Part shown: piece after piece, positions 17,426-25,921 of the stretch
Layout: each line of letters starts with the position of its first letter
How positions within the stretch are numbered: the stretch's first letter is position 1
NCBI RefSeq assembly: GCF_001423265.1
Contig: NZ_LMND01000011.1
Location: forward strand, 1 to 45,254
From: Methylobacterium sp. Leaf108
Lineage (GTDB): Bacteria; Pseudomonadota; Alphaproteobacteria; Rhizobiales; Beijerinckiaceae
DNA: 45,254 nt
Direction of reading: 5' to 3'
Made by a program: the position numbers and the translations under genes
Notes under the pieces: generated by a model
The model's input: only the letters and a program-made list of their open reading frames with translations
What the model was told of the DNA's origin: nothing
The model's database searches: none

Positions 17426-18349
17426 GTGGGTCAGCCGGATTTCGAGCGGATCAATGCCGCGATTCAGCGAGCGGGCGCGCGATGGGACGCCGGTCCGACG
17501 TCCATCAGCGAATTCTACGATGTCGAAGCATCGCCGACTGGGCGGTTCGGCCTTTCCTTTGACCCGGAACGGGCCAAGAAGGAGGTCGTCAAGGCGCGAA
17601 ATGCCGAATCGGCGCTATTCAAGGTTGTCGCACCGCCGCCGCCGAAACTCGACTGGCGTAATAGCGGCGGTCAAAACTTCGTGACACCAGTCAAGGATCA
17701 ATCGAGCTGCGGCTCCTGCGTCGCATTTGCGACATGCGCCGCCGTGGAAAGCCGGATTCTCATCGGTACCGGGAATCCCGGCGGGTCGATCGACCTCTCG
17801 GAGGCCCATCTCTTCTACTGCGGCGCGCCGAACTCTTGCGACCAGGGGTGGTTCTACACGAAGGCGCTGGACTACGCGAAAAAGCACGGCATCGGCCAGG
17901 AGTCGGATTTCCCCTACACGCCCGGCAATCAGGCGTGCCAGCCGATTCCGCCCATCGTCAGCGTGCCTCGCTACCAGACCGCGGTATCCCAGATGGCCCG
18001 CAAGCAGGCTCTCCAGAAGGGGCCGGTGATCGGCGGATTTCGCGTGTTCCAGGATTTCTATGCTTACCGAAAAGGCATCTACACTCATGTGGCGGGTGAG
18101 TTTCTCGGATGGCATGCCGTTGCCGTGATCGGCTATGACGACGCCGAGCAATGCTGGATCGCCAAGAACAGTTGGGGATCGGGATGGGGCGAGAAGGGCT
18201 ATTTTCGCATCGGATATGGTGAATGCGGAATCGATTCCGAGGTGTTGTTCTACGATCCCGAGATCGCACTGGCGAGCACGACCGTGGTCGCTCGACAGTT
18301 GTCGCCCCGCCGTACGAAAGCCGCGAAGCTCACTGAAAAGCTTGCTTGA
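17426..18349 (+). CDS. Papain-family (C1A) cysteine protease
   Basis: The 307-residue protein is a complete C1A peptidase: oxyanion Gln92, nucleophile Cys98 in Gln-Ser-Ser-Cys-Gly-Ser-Cys-Val-Ala-Phe, His230 in Gly-Trp-His-Ala-Val, and Asn248 in Ala-Lys-Asn-Ser-Trp-Gly-Ser-Gly-Trp-Gly-Glu. About 70 residues before Lys-Leu-Asp-Trp-Arg could be a short propeptide. No signal peptide is seen, so action in the cytosol or export by an atypical route must be assumed. Start is GTG 17426, preceded by GGAAGG. A chagasin-like inhibitor gene follows 47 bases on. Local composition is less GC-rich than neighbours and C1A proteases are uncommon in bacteria, which suggests transfer. Confidence 0.88.
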   Translation: MGQPDFERINAAIQRAGARWDAGPTSISEFYDVEASPTGRFGLSFDPERAKKEVVKARNAESALFKVVAPPPPKLDWRNSGGQNFVTPVKDQSSCGSCVAFATCAAVESRILIGTGNPGGSIDLSEAHLFYCGAPNSCDQGWFYTKALDYAKKHGIGQESDFPYTPGNQACQPIPPIVSVPRYQTAVSQMARKQALQKGPVIGGFRVFQDFYAYRKGIYTHVAGEFLGWHAVAVIGYDDAEQCWIAKNSWGSGWGEKGYFRIGYGECGIDSEVLFYDPEIALASTTVVARQLSPRRTKAAKLTEKLA

Positions 18350-18396
18350 ATCGCGTTGCGGGCGCGATATGAGCGGGCCTTTCGGAGGACGTCGTG

Positions 18397-18699
18397 ATGG
18401 ATCTTGAGCGGCGTGGTCCCATCGACGCCCGCCCCGGCGAGACGATCGAGATCGCGGCGCCGGGAGAAGGAATCGGAGGGTTCCTCTGGCATGCGGAAGT
18501 GCCTCACCATGCGGCGACGATCGTTGGTGAGACGCTCGGCCCACCGTCCGATGGGGTTGGGGCCGGAACGGCAAAGGTCTTTCGCGTGCGCCTCGAAGGG
18601 CCGGGTGACACGACGTTGCGCCTCGTTCAGACACGGTCCTGGGATTCGGTGCCCGGGCGTGTCATCGAGGTGCCGATCCGGTGCGTCTCAGGACGTTAG
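18397..18699 (+). CDS. Chagasin-like cysteine protease inhibitor (I42-type)
   Basis: A 100-residue all-beta protein without signal peptide. It has the three-loop layout of chagasin/I42 inhibitors of papain-like proteases: a Gly-Ile-Gly-Gly-Phe-Leu-Trp segment at the position of the NPTTG-F-x-W loop, Gly-Val-Gly-Ala-Gly-Thr then Phe-Arg-Val before the centre (GxG loop), and Leu-Arg-Leu-Val-Gln-Thr-Arg-Ser-Trp at the place of the Arg-Pro-Trp loop. None matches consensus fully, so the call is moderate; its location right after a C1A protease is strong support. GGAGG (18384-18388) lies eight bases before ATG 18397. Confidence 0.65.
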   Translation: MDLERRGPIDARPGETIEIAAPGEGIGGFLWHAEVPHHAATIVGETLGPPSDGVGAGTAKVFRVRLEGPGDTTLRLVQTRSWDSVPGRVIEVPIRCVSGR

Positions 18700-18735
18700 C
18701 CAGCCACGCGTCTCGTGTCTGTGTTCGTGATGGAG

Positions 18736-18765
18736 GTCGTCTTGCCATCAGTCGTCTTGCCATCA
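18736..18765. repeat. Direct 15-bp tandem duplication
   Basis: GTCGTCTTGCCATCA occurs at 18736-18750 and again at 18751-18765 with no mismatch, in the 226-base gap between the inhibitor gene and the MotA/ExbB-like gene. It is consistent with slippage. No gene is supported in this gap. Confidence 0.85.
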
Positions 18766-18925
18766 ATTGCGTGCAAAGCTGGCGCGGCCGTCATTTCGAG
18801 GCCCCCGACGACTTGATCGTGGCCAGACCTGCGGCCAGTGTGCGCTCGGTCCCGCCGCGATGCGCGCGCGTCTCGACGTGTCGTGAACGCTAGCAAGTCA
18901 GCGTCGAAGAGTTTCCCATCAGCCC

Positions 18926-19891
18926 ATGGCGACCCCTCCCGCGAATCCCGACGCACCGCTGGTCAAGCCGGGCATCTACCTGATCCGGATGTTGGTCTTC
19001 CTGACCCTGGTCGGGTTCCTCGCCTTCGTCCTGTTCAAGCAGATCACGCCGGCCTTCCTCGCCAATCCCGGCCTCAACGGGCTGATCCTCGGCGTGCTGC
19101 TGCTGGCGGTCCTGCTCGCCTTCGGGCAGGTGCTGCGCCTCAACCGCGAGACGGCCTACGTCAATGCGGTGGCGATGGGGCAGGAGCCGGCCAAGGGGCC
19201 CTCGCTCCTGGCGCCGCTGGCACCGGCGATCGCGGCGCGGCGCGAGGGGCGCAGCCTGCCGGCCACCCGCGCCTTCCTCGACAGCACCGCCGCCCGCCTC
19301 GACGAGGGTCGCGAGATCCTGCGCTACGTCGCCGGCCTCCTCATCCTGCTCGGCCTGCTCGGGACCTTCTGGGGCCTCATCGACACCCTGAGCGCGGTCG
19401 GCTCGGTGATCCGCACCATGCGCGGCGGCGGCGAGGCCGGCGCGATGTTCGACGAACTGAAGAACGGCCTGGCCGTTCCCCTCAGCGGCATCGGCCTGGC
19501 CTTCTCGGCCTCGCTGTTCGGTCTGGCCAGCTCCCTCGTCATCGGCTTCCTCGACCTCCAGGCCGGACAGGCCCACGCCCGCTTCCACAACGACCTCGAG
19601 GACTGGCTGACCTCGGGCGAGACGCAGGAGGCCGCCACGGCGCTCCCCGCCGTGCCGGCCTCGGCCAAGGAGCTGACGGAGGCGGTGGAGCGCCTGACCA
19701 CCGTGGTCGCCGAGGGCGCCAACGGCCGGGTCGCGACCCAGGCGATGACCAACCTCGCCGAGGGCATCCAGGGCCTCGTCCAGCACATGCGCGCCGAGCA
19801 GCAGATGATCCGCGACTGGGTCGAGGCCCAGGCCAGCCGCGAGCGCGAGCTGAAGCAGGCGCTCGACCGCCTCGGCCGCGAGCGGGCCTGA
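18926..19891 (+). CDS. MotA/TolQ/ExbB-type proton channel protein
   Basis: A 321-residue inner-membrane protein with four hydrophobic segments (about residues 14-35, 50-70, 130-155 and 185-210) in the MotA/ExbB arrangement, including the conserved Gly-Leu-Leu-Gly-Thr-Phe-Trp-Gly-Leu and Ser-Gly-Ile-Gly-Leu-Ala-Phe-Ser-Ala-Ser segments. A C-terminal cytoplasmic tail of about 100 residues is helical. The TGATG at 19889-19893 couples it to the OmpA-domain partner. The pair forms an ion-driven motor-like complex that pulls on peptidoglycan; its task here is unknown, as there are no flagellar or TonB genes near. Confidence 0.8.
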   Translation: MATPPANPDAPLVKPGIYLIRMLVFLTLVGFLAFVLFKQITPAFLANPGLNGLILGVLLLAVLLAFGQVLRLNRETAYVNAVAMGQEPAKGPSLLAPLAPAIAARREGRSLPATRAFLDSTAARLDEGREILRYVAGLLILLGLLGTFWGLIDTLSAVGSVIRTMRGGGEAGAMFDELKNGLAVPLSGIGLAFSASLFGLASSLVIGFLDLQAGQAHARFHNDLEDWLTSGETQEAATALPAVPASAKELTEAVERLTTVVAEGANGRVATQAMTNLAEGIQGLVQHMRAEQQMIRDWVEAQASRERELKQALDRLGRERA

Positions 19892-20904
19892 TGGCCTCGC
19901 TGCGCACGCGGCGCGACCGGAGCCTCAACGTCTGGCCGGGCTATGTCGACGCCCTGGCCACGCTGCTGCTGGCGGTGGTCTTCCTGCTGACGATCTTTGT
20001 GGTGGGGCAGTTCTTCCTGTCCCAGGAGATCACCGGCCGCGACACGGTCCTCAACCGCCTCACCCGCCAGATCGCCGACCTCACGGACCTGCTGGCCCTC
20101 GAACGCTCCAACAAGCGGGCGCAGGAGGAGAGCGCCGCCAGCCTGCGCAGCACGCTCACGGCGACCGAGGCCGACCGCGACCGGCTCCAGGTCCTGGCCG
20201 AGGGGGCGCAGGGCAGCGGTTCGCGCGTCGAAGAGCGCGACAAGCAGATCGCGGTGGAGCGGGCCAACACCAACCGCGCCCTGTCGCAGGTCGATCTCCT
20301 CAACGAGCAGATCGCCGCCATGCGCCGCCAGCTCGCCGCCCTCGAGGACGCGCTCTCGGCCTCCGAGAACCGCGACAAGGAGAGCCAGGCCCGCATCGCC
20401 GACCTCGGCAGCCGCCTCAATGTCGCCCTGGCGCAGCGGGTGCAGGAGCTGGCGCGCTATCGCTCCGACTTCTTCGGGCGCCTGCGCCAGATCCTCGGCA
20501 ACCGCCCCGACATCCGCATCGTCGGCGACCGCTTCGTGCTGCAATCGGAGGTGCTGTTCCCCGTCGGTTCGGCGAGCCTGAAGGCGGAGGCCGGCCCCGA
20601 ACTCGACCGCATCGCCACGGCGATCATCGACCTCGCCCGGCAGATCCCCGCCGACATCCCCTGGGTGCTGCGCATCGACGGCCACACCGACGCGCGCCCG
20701 ATCGCCAGTTCGCAGTTCCCCTCGAACTGGGCGCTCTCGGCCGCCCGCGCCATCGCGGTGGTGCAATACATGGCGGGCAAGGGCATCCCGCCCCAGCGCC
20801 TCCTGGCGGCGGCCTTCGGCGAGTTCCAGCCCCTGGAGGCCGGCACCACCGAGGAGGCCTACGGCCGCAACCGCCGGATCGAGCTCAAGCTGACCGAGCG
20901 ATGA
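19891..20904 (+). CDS. MotB-like protein: one TM helix, long coiled coil, OmpA peptidoglycan-binding domain
   Basis: The 337-residue protein has a cytoplasmic Arg-rich start, one transmembrane helix (about residues 18-45), a long coiled coil (about 55-200) and a C-terminal OmpA-type domain. That domain carries Phe-Pro-Val-Gly-Ser-Ala near residue 230, the peptidoglycan motif Ile-Asp-Gly-His-Thr-Asp-Ala-Arg and Asn-Trp-Ala-Leu-Ser-Ala-Ala-Arg-Ala. The helix has Tyr-Val-Asp-Ala-Leu, placing an Asp where MotB has its proton-carrying Asp. It overlaps the upstream gene and its last 20 bases overlap the convergent ChaC gene. Confidence 0.85.
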   Translation: MASLRTRRDRSLNVWPGYVDALATLLLAVVFLLTIFVVGQFFLSQEITGRDTVLNRLTRQIADLTDLLALERSNKRAQEESAASLRSTLTATEADRDRLQVLAEGAQGSGSRVEERDKQIAVERANTNRALSQVDLLNEQIAAMRRQLAALEDALSASENRDKESQARIADLGSRLNVALAQRVQELARYRSDFFGRLRQILGNRPDIRIVGDRFVLQSEVLFPVGSASLKAEAGPELDRIATAIIDLARQIPADIPWVLRIDGHTDARPIASSQFPSNWALSAARAIAVVQYMAGKGIPPQRLLAAAFGEFQPLEAGTTEEAYGRNRRIELKLTER

Positions 20905-21589
20905 GGGGAGCGGCCTGCAGCCGCTCGGCGACCAGGGCCTGGAGCGACCACAGGTGGCGGTCGCGGATGCCGAGTTCGGCACAGGCCAGCGCGGTGCGGC
21001 GCAGGTATTCGGCGCTGGGGCCGAGGCCGCCGTCGGCCCGGGCGATGAGGTCGGCGATCTCGGCCTCGCCGAGGCGGCCGGTGTAGCGGTCGCAGGCCGG
21101 GTTCGCCACGAAGGTCAGGGCCTCGACCACGCCCTCGCGCGTGGCCACGGGCACCCAGCGGGCGCGGTAGCCGTTGCCGCGCATCTCGCGGCGCCACACA
21201 GGCATCAGCACCTCCCGCCAGTCGCCCGCGGGCAGGCGGAAGGCGACACCGTCGCAGACGCCGCCGGCCACCAGCGCCAGGACGAGGCCGGGGTGATCGG
21301 TCGAGCCGCGAAAGCGTCGCTGCAGGAGGCAGAAGCGCCGGTGCCAGCCGCGCACGCGGCCCAGGCGCTGCTCCGCGATCGCGAATTCCGGCTGCCAGAT
21401 CAGCGAGCCGTAGCCGAACACCCACGGCCCCCCGCCGGCCGGGGCCGGGCGTGCGTCGAGTTCGCTGTGGAGGGCGGCCTCGACGTCCGCGTCGGTCATG
21501 AGCGGCATCGCGGCGGCATCGTCGGCCGGCCGCCGGGGATGCGCGGCGGCGATCAGTTCGGCGGTGAGGGTCAGGTCGCGCTGCGGCAT
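20885..21589 (-). CDS. ChaC-type glutathione-specific gamma-glutamylcyclotransferase
   Basis: Degrades glutathione to 5-oxoproline and Cys-Gly in the cytosol. The 234-residue protein has the substrate loop Val-Phe-Gly-Tyr-Gly-Ser-Leu-Ile-Trp (about 57-65), Gly-Trp-His-Arg-Arg-Phe, a likely catalytic Glu135 in Arg-Arg-Glu-Met-Arg-Gly, and the C-terminal Asn-Pro-x5-Tyr-Thr-Gly. ATG 21589 gives about 50 residues before the loop, slightly more than usual; an internal Met at residue 29 or 31 is possible. The 3' end overlaps the OmpA-domain gene by 20 bases in convergent orientation. Confidence 0.85.
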   Translation of the reverse strand: MPQRDLTLTAELIAAAHPRRPADDAAAMPLMTDADVEAALHSELDARPAPAGGGPWVFGYGSLIWQPEFAIAEQRLGRVRGWHRRFCLLQRRFRGSTDHPGLVLALVAGGVCDGVAFRLPAGDWREVLMPVWRREMRGNGYRARWVPVATREGVVEALTFVANPACDRYTGRLGEAEIADLIARADGGLGPSAEYLRRTALACAELGIRDRHLWSLQALVAERLQAAPLIARSA

Positions 21590-21696
21590 CGCGGGTTCCA
21601 CGGGCACGAGGGCTCGGTCTCGCGCGTCTGCGGCACAGGCAATATTCGGGCAGATCGGATGCGGGCGGCCGGTTCCCCGGCCGCCCGACGGGAGCG

Positions 21697-22128
21697 TCAG
21701 CGGACGCCGAGCAATTCCACATCGAAGATCAGGGTGGCGCCGGGCGGGATGACGCCACCGGCGCCACGCGAGCCGTAGCCCTGGTCCGGCGGGATCACGA
21801 GGCGGCGCTTGCCGCCGACCTTCATGGTGGCGACGCCCGTATCCCAGCCGGCGATGACCTGGCCGGCGCCCAGCGTGAAGCTGAAGGGCTGGCCGCGATC
21901 GACGGAGGAATCGAATTTCTTGCCCGGCTTGCCGCCTTCGTCGAGCCAGCCGGTGTAGTGGACGTTGACCTTCTGGCCGGCCTTGGGCTCGGGGCCGGTG
22001 CCCACCACCTCGTCCTGGTATTTCAGGCCCGACGGGGTCGTCACGTACTCGGCTGAGGCGGATGCGGTCATGGCGATCAACGAGGCTCCGGCGATGAGGG
22101 AGAGGAAGCGGGGAAGGAGTCTGGGCAT
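21697..22128 (-). CDS. Periplasmic FKBP-type peptidyl-prolyl isomerase
   Basis: The 143-residue protein has a signal peptide (basic start, hydrophobic core, Ala-Ser-Ala-Ser-Ala before Glu27) and a single FKBP domain: Val-His-Tyr-Thr-Gly, Phe-Asp-Ser-Ser, Gln-Pro-Phe-Ser-Phe, Val-Ile-Ala-Gly-Trp-Asp, Ile-Pro-Pro-x-Gln-Gly-Tyr-Gly and [11 protein letters not shown]. All aromatic active-site residues are present, so prolyl isomerase activity on exported proteins is likely. Confidence 0.92.
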   Translation of the reverse strand: MPRLLPRFLSLIAGASLIAMTASASAEYVTTPSGLKYQDEVVGTGPEPKAGQKVNVHYTGWLDEGGKPGKKFDSSVDRGQPFSFTLGAGQVIAGWDTGVATMKVGGKRRLVIPPDQGYGSRGAGGVIPPGATLIFDVELLGVR

Positions 22129-22202
22129 GCGGCGGGGATGTCCTGTCTGACGTGCCGAGGCGGTGGGTTAGCACAGGCGAGGGGCCGCTGCCGAGGGGGC
22201 GA

Positions 22203-23591
22203 TCAGCGGCGCGACGAGCCCGGCAGGGCAAGCACGGGCGTGGCGATGCCGTGCAGGGCATTCGCGGCGATCGCCATGGCCAGCGCCCGCGCGTTCACGG
22301 CGAGCGCCATGGCCGTGGCGGCACCGGTCACGCCGATCCAGGCGAACAGGAGCCCGGTCAGGAGCGCGGCCAGGACCAGCGCCGACAGGGTGATGCCGGC
22401 CGCCAGACGCTCGCCCCCGAGCATCGCCAGGATGTGTTCGCCCGGCCCGAACAGGCTGGCACCGAGGCTACCCCCCACGAGGATCGCCAGGATGGGAAGA
22501 CCGTCGCGAAACCCGGGCCCGAACAGGTCGAGGAGCCAGGGCGCCACGGCGAGGAGCCCGCTGCCGACGAGGGCGGTGCCCAGGGCGGTGAGCCGGGCCT
22601 GATGCCGCACGAGGTCCTGGAGGGCCCCGCGCTCGCCGGTGGCGGCCAGGGCGGCGAAGCGATGCGCGGTGGCGGCGGTGGCGGCATAGGCCACGAAGGC
22701 AACGAACTGCTGGATGCGGGTGGCGGCGAAATACAGGCCCACCGTCTGGGGCGATGCCACGAGGCTCAGGACGACGACGTCGGCGACGCCGAGGCCGGCG
22801 CCGGCGAGGTCTCCGGCCGCGATCGGAACGCAGGCTCCGAGCCACGTCCGCCACGCGTAGCGGCGGGGCCCGTTCGGGATCGACCGGCCGAGGAGCCGGC
22901 GCAGGGCCAGGGCCTGGACCGACAGGGCGACGGCGGTGGCGACGAGCAGGCAGGCGAGCGCGGTCGCGGCTTCCGGCGGCAGGCCGAGGCCGATCGCGGC
23001 CAGGAGCGCTGCCATCATGACGCCCTGGCGCAGGAGGTAGGGCGGGGCGATGGCGAGCACCGCCCGGTTCTGGCTGCGCGCGAGGCCCTCGCAGTAATCC
23101 TGCAGGGCGAACAGGGGCAGGATCAGGGCCGCCACTAGGATCGGCCCCGCGAAGGGCCCGCCGGGCAGGGAACCCTCGATCCAGACGAGGCCGAGGCCGA
23201 ACCCGGCGAGCGCGATGCCGCAGGTCAGCGAGAGGCATGTACCGGCGCGCAGGAACCCGCGCACCGCGTCGAGGTCGCCGTTCGCCCGATGGACCGGGAG
23301 GAAGCGGCAGGCGCCCTGCGAAAAACCCAGGCTCGCGGCATGGCCCAGGATGGCGATCCAGACCGAGACCGCCGCGACGATGCCGAATTCGGCAGCACCG
23401 AGCAGGCGCGCCATCAGGACCTGGGCGCCGTAGGCGAAGCCGGCGGCCGCGATCCGGATGCCGAACACAGTCGCCGCCGCGCGGGAGGCGGTGCGCACCG
23501 ACCGGCCGGCCGGCACGGACGCCGGGCCGGAGCGCCGGATGCCGACGAAGGCATCGGCCGGGATGGATCGCGTCGCCGCCGGAACCGTCAC
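22203..23591 (-). CDS. Polysaccharide flippase (MATE/Wzx-like membrane protein)
   Basis: A 462-residue integral membrane protein with about 12 hydrophobic segments spread over the whole length, starting near residue 40, in the pattern of the MVF/Wzx superfamily. The N-terminal segment Phe-Ala-Tyr-Gly-x-Gln-Val-Leu-Met-Ala-Arg-Leu-Leu-Gly-Ala-Ala-Glu-Phe-Gly is typical of polysaccharide flippases. It probably flips lipid-linked glycans across the inner membrane. Start is GTG 23591, with GGAGG four to five bases upstream. No glycosyltransferase genes lie beside it; the capsule genes are 17 kb away. Confidence 0.8.
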   Translation of the reverse strand: MTVPAATRSIPADAFVGIRRSGPASVPAGRSVRTASRAAATVFGIRIAAAGFAYGAQVLMARLLGAAEFGIVAAVSVWIAILGHAASLGFSQGACRFLPVHRANGDLDAVRGFLRAGTCLSLTCGIALAGFGLGLVWIEGSLPGGPFAGPILVAALILPLFALQDYCEGLARSQNRAVLAIAPPYLLRQGVMMAALLAAIGLGLPPEAATALACLLVATAVALSVQALALRRLLGRSIPNGPRRYAWRTWLGACVPIAAGDLAGAGLGVADVVVLSLVASPQTVGLYFAATRIQQFVAFVAYAATAATAHRFAALAATGERGALQDLVRHQARLTALGTALVGSGLLAVAPWLLDLFGPGFRDGLPILAILVGGSLGASLFGPGEHILAMLGGERLAAGITLSALVLAALLTGLLFAWIGVTGAATAMALAVNARALAMAIAANALHGIATPVLALPGSSRR

Positions 23592-23690
23592 GGAGCCTCC
23601 GGCCGCCCGCCCTCGGACGCCGATGCTCCCCTCGAGACCGGCCTCCCGGGCGGGAAGCCTAAGGCTCCCGCGTTTCGGTCCGGTAAACCG

Positions 23691-24674
23691 TCACTGGCCG
23701 CTGCCGGCCGGGCCGGGGGCCGCCGCCCTCGGGCCGTCCTTGGGCGGCGTCACGGCGGTGCCGGTGACGGTGGCGAGATCGGGCTGGAGCAGCGACAGCG
23801 AGATCGCGCGGGTCACGTGCTCGGCCATGCAGCGCAGGCCGAGGTCGTTGAGGCGGAACTGCTTGCCCAGCAGATGACCCTCGCCCTTGTCGCCGCTGCC
23901 GGCGAGGTAGCGCATCGCCTCGTAGCGCTGCACCAACGGCACGCCCTCGCTCGCGGCCACGTCCTTCACCGCCTTGACGATGCTGGTGTAATAAGCGTCC
24001 TCGGCCAGGCTCGCCGTATAGAGTGGGTCGACCAGCACGATGTCGATCTCGTGGGATTTGACCCATTGCACCGCCTCGCGCAGGGCGTTGGCGAAATCGC
24101 CGACATCGACGCGGGCGAGCGCGTCGTGGGTGCCCACCTGCCAGATCACCAAGTCGGGCTCCGATTCCGCCACCATGGTCCGCAGCCGCTCGGCGGCGCC
24201 GGAGGCGACCTCGCCGGACAGGCCGCGGCTCTCGATCTCGACGTCGACGTTGGGGATCGACCGCTCCAGGGCCGATTCGAGCTTGACGGGATAGGAGGTG
24301 GAGGCGCCCGCGCTGGCGGCCGGTGCGCCGATGGCCAGGACGCGCACCGGGCGCTTTTCCTTCAGCGCCGCCTTGACCGCGTCGAGCCGATTGAGGGTGT
24401 AGAGCCGCGAGCCGGGCACCCTGCACTCGGGCGACAGGGTGGCGTCGAGGGCCTCGCCCCCCTCCGCGGTCGCGGTCGAGCGCGGCGGGGACACGACCAT
24501 CGCCGGCGGCGCCTGCATGGCCGGCGCTTGCATGGCGGGCGCCGCTGGCATGGCCGGTGCTTGGGTAGCCGGCGATTGCGGGGTCGCCTGGGCGCGCGCC
24601 GAGGGGGCGACGAGCCCTAGCGTGAGGCCGAGGACGAGGGCCGTGGCCTTCGGGAGCGCCATTCGACGAACCAT
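23691..24674 (-). CDS. Exported SGNH/GDSL-hydrolase-like protein, active site partly degenerate
   Basis: The 327-residue protein has a signal peptide ending near Ala-Arg-Ala, an Ala/Pro/Met/Gln-rich linker with Ala-Pro-Ala-Met repeats, and an SGNH-like domain: Val-Arg-Val-Leu-Ala-Ile-Gly-Ala in block I, Arg-Gly-Leu-Ser-Gly-Glu in block II, Gly-Thr-His-Asp in block III and Asp-Leu-Gly-Leu-x3-Ala-Glu-His in block V. Block I lacks the expected Gly-Asp-Ser; a Ser or Thr further on may replace it, or the protein may be inactive. ATG 24674 or 24662 are both possible. The start overlaps the opgC end by 58 (or 46) bases. Confidence 0.7.
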   Translation of the reverse strand: MVRRMALPKATALVLGLTLGLVAPSARAQATPQSPATQAPAMPAAPAMQAPAMQAPPAMVVSPPRSTATAEGGEALDATLSPECRVPGSRLYTLNRLDAVKAALKEKRPVRVLAIGAPAASAGASTSYPVKLESALERSIPNVDVEIESRGLSGEVASGAAERLRTMVAESEPDLVIWQVGTHDALARVDVGDFANALREAVQWVKSHEIDIVLVDPLYTASLAEDAYYTSIVKAVKDVAASEGVPLVQRYEAMRYLAGSGDKGEGHLLGKQFRLNDLGLRCMAEHVTRAISLSLLQPDLATVTGTAVTPPKDGPRAAAPGPAGSGQ

Positions 24675-25720
24675 GCTGTGACACCCAGAGCGATCAATCC
24701 CGATCCTACGACGACACAGTCGACGAATACACCGCCGCCGGTCTGGAATCTGACGAATTGGGCCCCGAGGCTGAGGAGGGACCCGATGGAGAAGACCGCC
24801 AGCGAATTCCGGCCCAATCCTGCGAGATAGCGCGCCACCGGGCCGATCCGCGGGGCGACGAGGCGGTAGACGGCCTGGAAGGCCAGCAGGACGCCCACGA
24901 AGTGGACGAGGCGGGCCGGCGACAGGTAGGTCTTGTCGAAGGTGAACAGCAGGCGCGGGTCCGGCACCAGCAGAGGATCGGGCCGGATCTCCCAGACCGA
25001 GAGCACGATGCCGGCCGCGACGATGACGACGCCGAGCGGCACCAGCCGCGCCGTCCACAGCCGCAGCCAGGCGTGCTCCCGGTGCCAGCCCTGCATGACG
25101 ATGCCGAGCACCAGGAGCAGCTGCCAGCACAGGGGGTTGAAGAACCAGTCCCCCTCCCCCGGCCACGCGGGCAGGTTCCATTCGAACACGAGGCTGGCGC
25201 CGTAGACGGCCACCGAGAGGGCGAGCGCCAGGGCGCGGCTCCGGCGCGCCAGGAGCACGAAGGCCGGAGCGACCCCGATCAGCACCACGTAGAGCGGCAG
25301 GATGTTGAAGAACCCGAGCTGATGGGTGAGCAGCACGAACCCGACCATGGTCTGGATCGGGTCGGCGAAGAAGCCGCCCGCATTGTGCCACTCGAGGATG
25401 AGGGGGTTGTCGAGGGCCAGCGCCGTGCCGGCGATCATCGCCAGCGCCAATGCCATCGTGGTGATCTGGGCCCGGTACACCTCCACCGTGCGCGACAGCA
25501 GCCGCAGTACGCTGGTGAGGGCCGGTTCGGGCGTGCCGTCCTTGCCGTGGGTGGCGATCCCGATCGACCAGCCGGCCAGGAACACGAACAGCTCGGCCGC
25601 GTCCGAGATGCCGTACTGCGAGTAGGTGTACCGCTCGAAGGTGTTGCCGGGGATGTGGTTGATGAAGATCGTCACCAAGGCCAGGCCGCGCCAGAAATCG
25701 ATCGCGTTCGGGTCGCGCAT
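24617..25720 (-). CDS. opgC: OpgC-type membrane succinyltransferase
   Basis: OpgC decorates osmoregulated periplasmic glucans with succinyl groups. The 367-residue protein has about ten transmembrane helices and the family's N-terminal segment Arg-Asp-Pro-Asn-Ala-Ile-Asp-Phe-Trp-Arg-Gly-Leu, followed by Ile-Asn-His-Ile-Pro-Gly-Asn (a likely catalytic His) and Glu-Leu-Phe-Val-Phe-Leu-Ala-Gly. ATG 25720 fits that start; an ATG about 33 codons upstream is less likely. The end is translated in overlap with the SGNH-like gene, so the two are probably one operon acting on the same periplasmic glycan. Confidence 0.85.
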   Translation of the reverse strand: MRDPNAIDFWRGLALVTIFINHIPGNTFERYTYSQYGISDAAELFVFLAGWSIGIATHGKDGTPEPALTSVLRLLSRTVEVYRAQITTMALALAMIAGTALALDNPLILEWHNAGGFFADPIQTMVGFVLLTHQLGFFNILPLYVVLIGVAPAFVLLARRSRALALALSVAVYGASLVFEWNLPAWPGEGDWFFNPLCWQLLLVLGIVMQGWHREHAWLRLWTARLVPLGVVIVAAGIVLSVWEIRPDPLLVPDPRLLFTFDKTYLSPARLVHFVGVLLAFQAVYRLVAPRIGPVARYLAGLGRNSLAVFSIGSLLSLGAQFVRFQTGGGVFVDCVVVGSGLIALGVTAWFVEWRSRRPRPSSSASR

Positions 25721-25921
25721 CCGCAGGGTGGCTCCGGTGTCGGCTCGGCGAGGGGCCGGCCCTGATAAGGCCGTGACCTCCCAACTGCAAAGGCCGATCC
25801 ACCCGTCGTTGCGCATCTTCGACGCCCGCGGCCCGCCCGGCGGTCGTGGTGCACCGAACAAGCGGTACGATCGCGAGTTGGCATGGAGTATGGTCCCGAC
25901 CTCAACACCGAGCGCCCCACC

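Noticed and set aside
18838..18925. Coding sequence before the MotA/ExbB-like gene
   Set aside because: Open frames here are an upstream extension in the frame of the OmpA-domain gene and have no protein-like features.
18926..20904. Zorya-type anti-phage system (ZorA/ZorB)
   Set aside because: The MotA-like and OmpA-domain proteins resemble ZorAB in layout, but no ZorC, ZorD or ZorE gene follows; the next gene is a convergent ChaC enzyme. Such pairs also occur as chromosomal envelope genes in alphaproteobacteria.
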